Notes under the pieces: model-generated
Seen by the model: only the letters and a program-made list of their open reading frames with translations
Told to the model about the DNA's origin: nothing
Databases searched by the model: none
Position numbers and translations under genes: made by a program
Shown here: positions 27,170 through 40,400 of the stretch, in pieces
How the letters are laid out: the number at the start of each line of letters is the position of its first letter
Numbering within the stretch: the first letter of the stretch is position 1
NCBI RefSeq assembly: GCF_020882245.1
Contig: NC_083598.1
Coordinates: 56,581,858-56,645,857, forward strand
From: Rhopalosiphum padi
Lineage: Eukaryota > Arthropoda > Insecta > Hemiptera > Aphididae
Length of the DNA: 64,000 bases
Direction: 5' to 3'

Positions 27170-28260
27170 CCCGGAGGACGATTGGCAGTATCATTAGGAA
27201 GCTGATGAATAACGAAAAAAAGTGTCGCAGGGCTGTGTTTGTTTAATACTATAATTTTTTGAACAGTAGTACAGTATATTATGAATATTTACTTAAATTA
27301 TATTTTATTTTTATGGTTTTTTTTCAGATAATATACTGTATTACGGTTTTAGGTGTTCTTTTTATTTTAATAATACGTTGATAAATTATCAATTTTTTCA
27401 ATTTTTTTTCTTATCACAAAGCTAGTTCGTCTTTGTGTATGTTTAAATTTATATTTTTTATAGTTATTGTGCTGTTTAACTTTCTTATAAAAGAGAGTGA
27501 GGAATTAAAAAGGTGGCCACCGAACAGAAAGTTAAACTACAATATACTATAATCTTTTTAGTTCTTGTTTACATTTTTAACTGATAAATTATGAATATAA
27601 AATTTCAAATTAATTTAAATTCAAAAATAAAAGAACACCAACATAGATTTCTTAAACATTAAAATTTTACTATAAATTTAAATTACATTTTAATCAGCAC
27701 ATTAGTTGAAGTTTTATAGGAACCGAACATTTGGCTGGATTATGGACTACCCACCGACGGAGAATTTGTCACAAAGCTGATGGGAAATGTGTCGGCACTC
27801 AGCTTCGTTTCAACCTGGAGGAAGATTGGCAGCATCAATAAGAAGCTCATCTTAATATCAACTGTCCAAAAGGTTTGTTTGTATTATATTATAATTTTTA
27901 GAATCGTAGTAGGTACAGTATACTATATATAAATATATAATATTTATTAGTGAAGAAGAATTGTCACAAAGTTGATGGAAAATGTGTCGGCTGTATTTCA
28001 ACACGGAGAACGTCTGGCAGCAGCAAAAAGAAATTCAACTGATAATCAACTGTCGAAAGGATTTGTATGTATTATAAATTATAATATAATTTTTAGAATC
28101 GTAGTAGGTACAGTATACTATATATAAATATATAATATTTATTAGTGAAGAAGAATTTGTCACAAAGCTGATGGGAAATGTGTCGGCACTCGGCTTCGTT
28201 TCAACCCGGAGGAAGATTGGCAACATCAAAAAGAAGCTCATCTTAATTTAGTTGTCCCCC
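27170..28260 (+). repeat. Tandem array of a short cysteine-bearing module
   Basis: Related blocks lie at about 27173-27300, 27745-27950, 27955-28145 and 28145-28250. The last three share TGTCACAAAG.TGATGG.AAATGTGTCGG. Two share an exact spacer beginning AATCGTAGTAGGTACAGTAT. In one frame the blocks read CHKADGKCVGT..RFN.EEDWQHQ, with variants CHKVDGKCVG and NTENVWQQQKE. Stops and frame changes break some copies. The unit period is about 190 bp for the closest pair. The family is unknown. Confidence 0.6.
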
Positions 28261-28438
28261 CTTTACGCATTAGCGCTCATCTCTCATCCACTCATCTAAC
28301 ACATTGACTATCGCCGGCCGGCAACACACATCATATATTATACACATTACCCGTTTTATATTATATAATATTATTAATACCTACATAGTTTAATTTATTG
28401 TATATTTTTTTTTTATTATTTGAATGCATTCATATGAT

Positions 28439-28751
28439 CAGTGGCGTATTTAGGAATTTTACGATAAGGGCAACACATATTTTGCCGCCTCCCCCCATTA
28501 AAAAAAAATTAAAAAACTTCTACGCCGCGCAATAGTGGTCAAACTGTTAATACCATAGAATACCATGTTATATGAATACTATAGTATTTTATACCTCTAT
28601 GGCACACGTTTGTTGTGAAAAATATTAATGATTGACGTCACTGCGCCAGTACTCATAAAGTACGAAATAAAAATTTGCCGCCCCTCTAAATCTTAAAAAA
28701 TTTGCCGTTCTGGACAACTGGACCCAAAGCCCCTACCTAAATACGCCCCTG
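28439..28751. mobile_element. Short hAT-like element (313 bp)
   Basis: The ends are CAGTGGCGTATTTAGG and CCTAAATACGCCCCTG, inverted with one mismatch. The flanking 8-mers CATATGAT and CATATAAT differ at one base, consistent with an aged 8-bp target duplication. There is no coding frame. A lone terminus of the same kind (TGGCGTATTTAGG) occurs near 62954. Confidence 0.8.
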
Positions 28752-28759
28752 CATATAAT

Positions 28760-30652
28760 GCGTTCTCGCTTACGATGTGGATTAGGCCTACTGGGGACAC
28801 CACAATAAAAAAACGCGCCTCGTGTAATACCTCATAAAGTTATTAAACAATACGGACAATGTTATTGTACGTCGTTTAATAATAAAGGTGGTGTGGAAAA
28901 TTACCTACACTGGTCACTGTTATTCTTATCTTATAGTTACCTTGCATACATTTTTTTTTATTAAATAATTATTTATATCAAGAAATGAGAAATATTAACG
29001 TTTTATTAAGTATTTCAATAAAATAATATTTAATATTTAAAAAATATTCTTTGACTTGTTCAAAAAAGACTCCAAGTATAGTTATTATATTAGTTCTTAT
29101 TTTACAAATACACTAACAAAAGCGGGTCAAGTTTAATATTGCCAGAAATATTGTGTGTATCTATTACTTTACTTAAAACATTGAATTTACACATATTTTT
29201 ATTTTCTAATTATTGTGTATTTTACTAGGTAGCTGAATTACTTGGCGTTGCCCGGAAAAACTCCTTTTAAGTGTAAAACGCTGTGGAAGCGTTGTCGAAA
29301 AGAAGAATGTTTTTTTAAGTGTAAATTATATAATATTTAAATTTGTAGCCACATGTGTAAAAAAAAGCTTAAATATTTTAGATGTTACGCGTGTCCGAAC
29401 TGCTGGTAGTACGGAGTGCAAATGAAATGAACGTGTTTAGTGTATATAGGCACCGTGGCAAGGCAATAGAGAGATAACTAATAATTAGAATTTGTATGTG
29501 TACTGATTTATGTTATCGATTACTATTGTTATTATTATATGAATATAGATATACAATTTACACGTAAAAATTTATTTTCACCGATTTCAACCCTTTAAAA
29601 TCAAAATTTTGAAAACCGGGCGACGTGGCGACACTCAGACAGGTATTTGGAACAACTCAGTGAAAAAAAATTGGAAAAAAGTTAAATAGCGTCGTCACAA
29701 AATGGGTACATAAAAATGGCCTGTTCTTTTATATATATAAGGATAAAGATAATGATTTTATTTTTATTTCATGTAAATTTGAAACTTCATATTTCACTAG
29801 TTTACTGACGCATTGGTTACGTAGGTATTTGTGTCTTATAATAAAATTAAAATGTTTGCATGTGAATATGTGATTGTACACATTTGGATTTTATTAACCA
29901 TAGGCAATTCCTCTAAAATTTTATGTTCTTAATCATCTTTTACGCTAACCAGTTATCAACAAAAATGATTTTTTATTTTCTTAAAATTCAAAAACGAATA
30001 GCCGTAAAATTTAAAATGTTTACTAAGTATTTATATTATCATTTTTTCTATAAATGGTATAATTTTCAAATAATTGTATTTCATTTTGAGCTCTTTATAG
30101 ACAATTATATTTGCGTGCTTTATTAGTGTTTTTTAGTAGCCAAAATTAATAAATGGGTCAAAATCCTTGAAAATTGAATTAATACTCTTCACTACGCAAC
30201 AGTTTACAATGACAACTAATAACCGTATTATATTTTGTAAATTTAATTCACCGTATATTTTGCGTGAATTATTCAATAAATGTTAAGACTATTTTATCTA
30301 TCTGTAATTATTATGTTTAGATGATACATAGGAAAAACTACCATTATAAAAACATATAGTTCTTAACTAAAAATTTTAATTTATACAATATTTATTTTAT
30401 TCAGTATTCTTGTATAGTTTGTATAGTTATGTTAAATACTATTGTATTCAAATTTTAAACATAACTAAATTAGCATCAGCCATATTTGAGCATTATAGCT
30501 TAATAATTAGAGTATAGTTATGAGGTGGGAGTAAGGGTAGTGCAGTAGTAAGGGTAGTCTCGAAAGCTGCCTTAGCCCAGATGAACGCTGAAATAATTAT
30601 TAGCGAAAAAATAATTGCAAATGTATTGATCAGTTAGCATTCGACCTCCCCT
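28760..30652. other. Intergenic, mostly featureless, with possible retroelement debris
   Basis: No gene was recognised. The stretch 29240-29745 contains GGCGTTGCCCGG near 29244, CCGGGCGACGTGGCGAC near 29617 and a TATATATAAGGATAAAGATAATG end. These phrases resemble the 3' ends of RTE-like or related retroelements. No reading frame supports this. Confidence 0.3.
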
Positions 30653-30660
30653 CCAGTAAG

Positions 30661-30831
30661 CAGGGGCGTAATTATGGGGAGGATATGGGGATAGAAATTA
30701 CAAAATTACTAAAAAAAAAGAAACAAAGAAAAAATGATTTGTTTAATATTTATTAAAGCCCCCCCACGGGTCTATGGTTGCAAAATATTCATATCCCCTC
30801 CCATAAAACATTTATAATAATTACGCCACTG
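30661..30831. mobile_element. Short hAT-like element (171 bp)
   Basis: The inverted ends are CAGGGGCGTAATTAT and ATAATTACGCCACTG (one mismatch). The exact 8-bp duplication CCAGTAAG lies at 30653-30660 and 30832-30839. There is no coding capacity. Confidence 0.85.
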
Positions 30832-32244
30832 CCAGTAAGACGCTAATAATAATAAGCAATCACGGTGACTTGAACGATGGAGTCAGCTATACTTTATACA
30901 TTCAAATATTCAATGCATACTGGGTGCATATTCGAAATATTTGATAAAAGAAATGTATATATAGTGGACGCACACAGTATTTTTAGTGACCACTATTTTA
31001 AAAATAATAAGTAATTCAGAGTTAAAGCGAATATTACTATTAAGCGAACTTACTATTAAAATGAGGGTAGGTATACCTGGGGTAGGTAATACTGAGTTTT
31101 TCTCTCCGAGTGAATGCCTTATTGAGGCAAATCCCACACGAATTCATTAATCCATCGACCATTAATAGACCGACTATTAAAATGTTTGTTCTAATTTTCG
31201 CTGTTTAAAATTGAATTTAACCTGTTGTAATTTATCTTTGTAATTGGATTGAAAGAGGTATACTATTTACTATTTAGAGATTTTATTGGTTTTCAGGGAA
31301 ACGATATCTGTTAAAATAGAATTACAATCGTATAATACTTGGAGATTGAGACCAATAAATGAGACCGAAGAAGTGTTTTCTGCAACCTCTACTTCAGCAT
31401 ATTGCTTAATATTACCATAGAATACTAGTATAAATAATAGTATTCTATGATATTACATGACCAAGTTATAACTTATAACTGATCATGATTTAAGGTAGGT
31501 ACCCATAAGTATCTCAGCTGGATGATCTTGTATCGAAGTAAATATTTTAGAGACCCTAGGCCCTAGGGGGTACTAAAATACACATTTATTTATGATTTTC
31601 AATTTTCTTACACTTTTGGTGTACGCATGCGCAATACAACTTACATTTTTTTTAAAGGAAACACTATTTTTTTTTTATATATATATATATTCGGATAGAT
31701 TATTTTTTTTAAACGTTTTTCATATAAACAGTTTTTTCTATTTACAAAATTGACCAAGTTAGAGAAGTCACCATTTCAGTTAATGCATAATAGTTGGTGT
31801 TTTACAAAATTTTCACTTATAACCACTGGAAATAATAAAATAAATGTTAAATTCACAAATAATAGGTAGTTTAATAATATCGTATGTTGTCCGGATAGAT
31901 ATCCTTATTATGCAATATTTTTTGTTTAGTTGACTGCTATAATACAATTACAATTTTAACTATTTTTATAGTGGAATTCTATTTTATTTTTCAATAGTTT
32001 TAATAACGATAAGATAATCAGATAATGTAATTATTAAGAAATAATAAAATAAGTTTGAAGTAATTAAATATTATTTTTAGTGTACAATATTTTTTTTTCG
32101 TTAACTGTAATAATAAAAACTTATAACATAATACTATTAATAATAGTAATATTAATATTATAATACAAAATAAAACGTATTAAATAAATTTGTCTTATAC
32201 ATTTTTCAAAATTTTCTCCATAATGTTCTAAACACGATTCGAGT

Positions 32245-32340
32245 TAGGGCCGGCGGAAGGGGGTGGCAAACTGCGCACCCGCCTAGGGCCTCGCGCTTTA
32301 TGGGGCACCGCGCTTTATGGGGCCTTGCGTTTTTATACGA
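32245..32340. mobile_element. GC-rich transposon fragment inside the long-TIR element
   Basis: The stretch AGGGCCGGCGGAAGG leads into a duplicated CGCGCTTTATGGGGC phrase (near 32291 and 32310). Its composition is unlike the surrounding AT-rich sequence, and AGGGCCGGC starts are common in short insect DNA elements. No partner end was found. Confidence 0.3.
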
Positions 32341-33028
32341 GTTTTACTATGAATAATGATATGTGAGGTTTTTTTTAGTATCTGAATTACTTATCCAACA
32401 GAGTCATTAAAATATGTACAAGTATAATAATAGTATAGTCCAATCTTGATAAGGAATAATTTCAAATTGTTTGATATTCATGTGTTTTGCCCAATATTTG
32501 ACTCTATCGATAAACACACGAGTGAATAAAAAATACACGATTTCATTTTATTATAGATTGCTTGTCAAAATTACGTAAGTAGTGGTCATTATACCTACTA
32601 TAATGAAATATGAATTATTATATATTATACATTATAAATTATAACAGATATAGATATTATTATAGCTATTATACATCTTTAAATATTTTATTTGAACGTA
32701 TTTTTTTTACCGTTTATAATATGTTCATTTAACATGTTTTTATTGTTTTTACGGTCTATTGTCTATTTTGTCCTATTGTTGGCCTCTTAACAAAATAATT
32801 TTTTTTAGTTTATTTAGTATAGTTAAATTAAATTTTTAATAATCTTATTAATAGTCAATAGCTTTATAAATTATTAAGAAAAATATTACAGCTTGATTAT
32901 TATAAAGACATAGTTGCACATTTTTATTTTCCGTAGTACACATTTGTGATTTCGTAGTGCACAAAATTTTGTAGTGTACCTACTTAATAAATAGCCACTG
33001 TTTATAATTAAACTTTCAGTGTAGCAAA

Positions 33029-33622
33029 TTAGTGTAGGTTTGTATCATCCCAGTATCGATGATTTTGTTTATTCATTATGCCATTATTGGTAAATTTTGA
33101 TTCATCACTCCAAAGAATGTGATTGACAATTAAAGGGTTATTATGAAATTGAATATTGAGCCAAGCTATAAATTCTAACCTACGAGTAGAATCTTCTGCA
33201 CGCAAATGTTGGACTAAATCGATTTTATACGGGTGCATTTTGTGTTTTTTTTTTTAAATTTTTTTGGACACAACCATATGAAATTCCAAATTCGAGAGCA
33301 ACATGCCTAAGTGACGAACGTGGGTTAGCTAGTATGTACGCTAGTACCTATAATTCTATGTCTTTATCAAACATATTTGCTCTACGCCTTTGTTGGTTGA
33401 TTTGTCTGCCAGGAAATCTCCTTTCTTGACTTAACCCTTGTAAAAGTCGTAAAACATAATTATGAGGTGGGTGTATCTTTCGACACACGTCCTAGCAGCC
33501 AGGCGTACATTACATTTGCATTCGCTATATATTAAAATCAACTCAACTTTTTCAGCGTTATTCATATTTAAAAAATTATAGGAACACTTAATAACGCACA
33601 AACGTAACACGGGTCTAGTCAA
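33029..33622 (-). pseudogene. Broken DUF4817-type transposase
   Basis: Reading down the minus strand, a helix-turn-helix segment (MNNAEKVELILIYSECKCNV, then RLAARTCVERY) matches the DUF4817 N-terminus. A frameshift then leads to LRLLQGLSQERRFPGR. After stops come LANPRSSLRHVALEFGISYG and, in the last open part, VNHILWSDESKFTNNGIMN and NHRYWDD. The WSDESKFTN segment holds an aspartate expected of the DDE/D catalytic core. At least two frame breaks and one in-frame stop separate the parts, so the enzyme is dead. It lies between the two long inverted repeats and was probably the mobilising gene. Confidence 0.75.
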
Positions 33623-34409
33623 AGAATAAAAGCAAAATGATCTTTTTCATCAAACTAAATACCCTAATAATTACATTATGTATCTGATTATATTATCGTT
33701 ATTAAAACTATTGAAAAATAAAATAGAATTCAACTATAAAAATAGTTAAAATTTTAATTGTATTACCATAGCAGTCAACGAAACAAAAATTATTAAATTA
33801 TTATTTGTATACAGATAAGGTTAAGTGAACATTTATTTTATTATTTCCAGTGGTTATAAGTGAAAATTTTGTTAAACACCAACTATATATTAACTGAAAT
33901 GGTGACTTCTCTAACTTGGTCAATTTTGTAAATAGAAAAAAACTTTTTATACAAAAAATAGCTGGCGCTGAAAAGGAAAATGCAGTACAAAAGGGTGACT
34001 ATCTAAAATAGAAAACCATTTATGTGATTGATATTTTTGAAATTAGGAGTCAAATCAAGTTAAGTACTTTCCCCTTTCATTTTCTTAACATACATATTCT
34101 TATAATTTACACAAGAACATTTTTAAATCTTTGAATGGATGGAATGTTCCAAAAAATCTATAAGTATTATATTATAGGTATTTTTTTTTATAATAATTTA
34201 AATAAAGTTTCATTTATATTAAGAATTTGATTTTTAAAATATTTATATTTATTTATATTTCAATTAGTATAACACATAATATAGTTTAGTAATGACTTCA
34301 CATAATAATTTAATTAATTTCTACTTTTAAATAAAATAAACAACAAATTTATCATACAAACAACCTATTTTAACTTAAATTAATAGTTGAACTTATAAAA
34401 TATATACAT

Positions 34410-37400
34410 TTATAATCGGGTTGGTGTTTTAAATTGACCCATCAGTTTTTTATCTGGTGGTTTAGTGTGAACAATATTTAATGGTGGTGTTTTTCCATAA
34501 GAATTTAGCATTTTTATTCTTTTTTGAGCAGGAGAAAATTCAGATTGAGATGTATTAGAAGTTCTCACAACGGTAACAGGTAATTCACCATAAGATCTAT
34601 GCAATGCATTTTTTGATTTATTTAAACATTGCTCATTATTTATTGTTGTTGTTTCTCCATGTCCATTACAAATTTCATTAAGTTTAGTTTGGCAGCATAC
34701 CAAAAAATCTTGATTCTGTAAATTAATTATTTTAATGAATACATATTTATACTCAATATTAATCCATGTACTACATAAAATAATCCTGCATTTTTTGACA
34801 ATATATAAATTCAAAGTTTAAAGCCAGTTTTTATTAAATAGTTACCAGTGGTGTGCTTACAGGGTAGACTGGCTAGGTCCGGGCCTACCCAATATTTATT
34901 TGATTGTTTGGTTTTTTTTTATCAAAAATAAAAATGTTACTATTAATATTATTAATATTTATTATTGAATATTATTATCATACCCATATCCCGTGTGATA
35001 GGACTAATCTTCCCTAATAGTTATAAACACACTTACATACTACAGAACAAAACGGTACTAGGAAAAAAAACCTCTAACAACATTCATTGGAAAAAAAGCA
35101 TCATCATAGGAAAAAGCCCCGTACCTACTAAATATATTATTTGTTATTTTATTATGATTTATATGATTAAATATAATTATTACATTTATCAATCTTTAAC
35201 ATATCTAAAAGTATAGCTGAAATCTGCATTTAAAATTATCGATAATTGTCATTTGTCATTTGTACTTATATAATTTAAAGAATGTTTAAGGATAACAATT
35301 TAAATAATTTATTATTATTAGTCATTTTTTAATTTATTTAATTTTATAATACAAATCATAAATGACAATTATTTTAAATTTTTATCCTCAAAATGTTTTT
35401 AAATTATGTAGGTACAAATAACAAATGACAATTATCGACAATGTTAAATGCAGATTGCAGCTATAAACTTATAGATATGTTAAAGAAGTGTTACATAGAT
35501 AAATGTAAATATGTAATGACTAATGATTATATTTAATAATGTAAATCATAATAAAATAACGAAAAACATATTTAAGTGGTACGGGGCTTTTTTTTCCTAG
35601 ATTCAACAAAACTGGCCTATCCAATTATTTTGTGCTGGACACACGCAAAACACCCTACCCTCAGCATTACGCTTGGAAAAATATACAGTTAATCGTTTTT
35701 GTAGAAAGTGTACATGCAATAGTTTTTAAACAATTTAAACATAGGTAAGTACCTATATGACTATATAATATTATTATACAATGAAATAAAAAATTATATA
35801 TCTTATACTACTTACTTCAGGCTTTTTCATAAACATTTTATATTCATCAAATTTTTTTAAAATATAATCAGTCTTAGGGTTTGTTGTAAATAAAGATTGC
35901 TCTGTATTATATAACTTAGGTATAGAAGATAAATTATTGAATCCTTTAAATTGAATATTAACTCCTGATATTATACTGCCTGGATACATCATGTCATCAT
36001 AACCATATTCCTAAATAATATTAAAATAAATTATAATTTAGAAACATAATTTTTAGTATTGATATGCTTACCTTAATATTGCCTCGGAACAAAATACTGA
36101 TTATATTCATTTCTTTGTCTGATACGTAGATTTCATTATAAGCATTGTTTTTATTAGCAATTGATACTACAATACCAACAAAATCTAATTCACCAAATAG
36201 TGGTAAAAATGTACCAGACAAAATACTTTTAAAGTTTACAACATCACGTTTTGCATATTCATTATTATACCCTTGAAAATCAAAACGAGTATTTTTGTTG
36301 GCTGATAATTGTAGTTCACCATTCCTAAGCAAAGCATTATTAAAATTATTTAAGTTCAATGAATACTGTTATACAATATTGATTTATTTAAAAATTATAA
36401 GTTTTCATACATAAATCCATTAGTAGAAATATGGTGGAATGTACAACATTGACCTTCAGTAGATTTGTTCAAGATATCAGTGACATCCTCTGACGGACTC
36501 CAAATTGTAAGTAAAGCTGCTTTAAAGCCAGTAGAAACATATTTTTTATCAACAACGCGTAACTATAATTTAAAAATAAAATTATGTAAATATTAAAAGT
36601 GATATAAAGTATTCTATAACTGACAATAATTATGTGTACAAAATATATTATGAATAAAAAGTAAAGATATAAATCAAACATTTAAAATATAATTCTAAGT
36701 AATATCAGTACATTTTTATTATGTTTAAAAACATTTTTGAGAAAATGGTAAAATTATAATTCAAAGGTATAAATTTCAAATTTACATTATATATATAGGC
36801 TTCATTAAATTTTAAAGATTTATTACCTAAAAGTGGCTAACACTAAAATATAACAGGAAGAAATATAGTCTAAATACTATAAGTCAATTTATATTGCTTA
36901 TATACACTGAAGCTATGTATCCAAGGAAAGCATACTTTAAGAACTAAGTTTATCTTAATAAAATACTGTTTTTCAGCAATGGATACACAGTCATAAATTG
37001 TAGGGGAGGAAGGTTGTAACTTGTCACCTTCCCTCAACATTTCCTAACTAAACTTCCTCAGGATAATAAGTTATGTTAATATATATTAATTAATATTTTT
37101 AGTACCTCAATATTTTTAACCATGGACAGATTATTTATTTAAAGAGAAAGTCTGATATATAATATTGTATTTAAATATTAATTTAACACAATTATTAAAA
37201 ATAAAAATTTTAAAAAAGTCAAGTAAAAAACCAATTGTTTATTTCAATGTTTGACCTTTTACAAAAATTTAATTTTGAAAGAATGTTGTGTTAAAAACTT
37301 GTCAAGTGAAAATTATTACATCAATTTATATTTTTAAGTGTAAGTAATTTATTTATTAATAAGTAACACATTAGTTTCTTAAGTTCAATAAAACAAAAAA

Positions 37401-40400
37401 ATTACTTACCTTTATCATAGGTATGACTTTGCGAGCATCTTTAAATTGTTCATTAAATACTCTATTGACCCTATTTTGAAGTTCATTATAGAATCTTTCT
37501 TGCTCTGATTTTTTAAAGTCTTTAAGAGCTTCCAATTTTTCATAACTGAGCAATGACTATAAATAATTTTTAAATATAATATTATACACATTTTAATATT
37601 ATAATTTAAAGTTAAGTAAATTACTTGGATTTCCAAAGGATCAGTGGAATTTTCTAAAATATTGTTCAATTCATCTATACTTAATTTATCTAAATTTTCT
37701 TTTTTCATACTTGAAATGTATTTTCTTGAAATACTAGTTTTAGAGGCTATTTCGGCAATTAACTCAGTTTTTATCTTATTTGAAATTATTTCTAATGACT
37801 TTTGTTGGTGTGCTTTATATTTTTCTGCTTCAATAATTTCCATTTTCTCATTCCTAAAAACTAAATATATTAATTAATACAGTTCTTAATTATAATTATT
37901 AATATAATATATATATTCAGTGGCAGGCCAAGACAATCCATCATACTTTTAAGTCTAACATCTGTCCCATACATTTCATATACAATTATTTGCTAGGGAG
38001 TTGTATTTGTTCTAAATATAAATGTATAATATATATTTATTTTTTGAAATAATCAAGAAAATGTTTAATTACATAATATTTTAATTAAATTTATAACAGT
38101 AATAGTTATATTATACTGTAAAAATATGATTTTATATAAGATTTAAATGCGATAAGTTTAAATACATGGAATAATATGATATTGACATAATAAGTCTAAA
38201 TTAATATTAAATTATTGACATTGATTTTTTAAACATATAATGATCGTTAGAAATTATAGGATTAACATTTAGTAAATCAACATGAGATATAATAAGAATT
38301 AGAGGAAACCATATAGCAAAATTTGAACATGCTAAAGGAATGTAAAATATGCATTGAATGAGACACTTATGTAATTAAGAAACATGTATAGTCATTATTC
38401 AAAAAATTCAGTATACTTAATTTGATTAGAATGCACTTTTTATAAAAAAAAATCCTGTTTTGTTTTCTCTAATTTTTAAAATATCACGTTTAAATGCTAA
38501 ACTTCTAAAACTATGTTGTGGCCTTAAAAATGATAATTTATGCATTTCTAATTAGCTTGTCATTATTTTAAATAAACAATAAAACTTTTTAATTAACCAA
38601 ATAATTAATTTTGTCTTTATTATACTAATTAATTGAGTGTAAGAGGTTGTAAAAATCCAAAAATCATTTAATGCACAACAAATTGGCACCACTGGCACCA
38701 CTGTACATATTTATTTTACAAATAGAATACATACTAGATTTTGAATTTGTTTTCTTTTCAAGAAACATTTTTGGGTACTTTCTCAGTATTACAAGTGAAA
38801 GAGATCCAATTATTCCACCGTGTGGTAGAACTGATTCCAATCTAATAGGTATGGGTACTGTAGAATTTTTATAGAATCCTAACTTGACATGCCAGCGTAC
38901 TCTTCGTGTACTGTTTGTCGATATCTTAAGTTTTACATCATTGTTAACCTAATACACACAAACACAACATGAAACATAACAATTTTTTTTAATTTAAAAA
39001 GCTAAAAATATAACAGTATTAAAGTTATTATAATACTGTTATATAAAATGTATTAGCATGTCATTATTCAAGATTATATACCACAATATAAATATTTTGT
39101 AATACCAATTAACTGCCAACGGTACAATTTTAAAGAAAAAACTGGGGGTGCTGAAACCCCTTAATTTTTGTTCATGATGTTATCTTATGGTTGTGGATAT
39201 CTATTTCTATTAAAATCTAAATTAACATGAAACAATTTGGGGGTGTTAATTTCAAGATTGAGGGTACTAAGCACATCTAAGGCGCCCCTCAAATTGCGCC
39301 TATGTATACTACATATTATCAGTACTAATTTGGTAATATTTTAATATCCTTATAGTTAAATATATTTCAGTTTATCAATATAATAAGATGCAATACTAAA
39401 ATAGTACTATAATTAATAATTATTGACTATTTAAGCAATTGTTGATTAAATACTAATAAATTAATAATTAAATTTTAATAAAATGCAATTGTATAATAGA
39501 AAAAAAATGTATTATCCACAAAAATCATAGATAAAACGGTAAGGACTGTATTTGAGTATTACAGAAAATATAATTTCACTGTTAATAATTTTATTGAAAA
39601 AGAATAAGTATTATTATTTATTTGTAAAAATAAAATATTTACATCTAATGGATCAATTCCTTCTCCAGCACCAATAAGTTCTGCATTGTATATTATAAGT
39701 TTAGTACCAACTTTTACAATACCTTTATGTAAAAGCATATTCATCTCATGATCAATAAGTCCTTGAACACTATACCAGCCATCAGTTAGCTCAATATTAT
39801 AAGTTTCAGCTAAATTTGTCTAAAATATTTTAAAAATACAAAATAAGTTTAAGTTATAAAAAATGCATATATTTTAAAATGTTAAAGAATGTATTTATTT
39901 ATTTAAAAAGCCAATTACACATAATAGTAATACATTTAAAACAGTGAGCAAGTGGATGTCACTCACTTTGCTATACAGTAGTTATTGACTGGGATCACTA
40001 TAAATGTGGTCAATCAGCCTATATCACTAAGTAAATTATTTTATGTTATGTTTTTTGATATTACTATTAGGTTAAGTAATTTATTTTACTATTAACAAGT
40101 AGAAATACGGTTGATAGATAAGTAATTTTTGTCAATTTTTGGCATTAGAAAATAGAATTGTATGTTTAAAATATTATAATATATATACAAGTTTTATGTC
40201 CCTGTGAATAATGTTTTAAAACTACAAATTAATGAATATTATTATTCATAGTTTAAAAATTAGTCCTAATTTGAACATAATAAATCTAATATATCTATAA
40301 AAAAATCTTATGTTTATATAATTTTTTTTAATTTTTTTGGTTTCAGTATGAACCACTTATGAGGCATTTTGTATTGATTTTTAGTCTTAGCTATAAAAAT

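Larger units (their letters stand above)
31731..33946. mobile_element. DNA transposon with about 290-bp inverted repeats and a degraded transposase
   Basis: The left arm at about 31731-32036 and the right arm at about 33664-33946 are reverse complements with small gaps. Shared phrases include CAAAATTGACCAAGTTAGAG, AGTCACCATTTCAGTTAAT, CACTTATAACCACTGGAAAT, TAACTATTTTTATAGT and TTTTCAATAGTTTTAATAAC. Weak similarity continues outward, so the exact termini and target duplication are not fixed. The interior carries transposase remains on the minus strand. A TE-like GGGGCACCGCGCTTTATGGG block near 32297 lies in the interior and is unrelated. Confidence 0.8.

Noticed and set aside
31410..31455. Small inverted repeat around ATAGAATACTA
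   Set aside because: Arms of about 11 bp in AT-rich sequence are expected by chance, and there are no transposon-like flanks.
37644..37877. 77-codon plus-strand frame
   Set aside because: It is antisense to BRCA2 tower exon 10 and hydrophobic only because of base composition.
39120..39304. Possible hAT-like element in a BRCA2 intron
   Set aside because: Only the right end (AAATTGCGCCTATG) is convincing. No inverted left end or duplication could be found.
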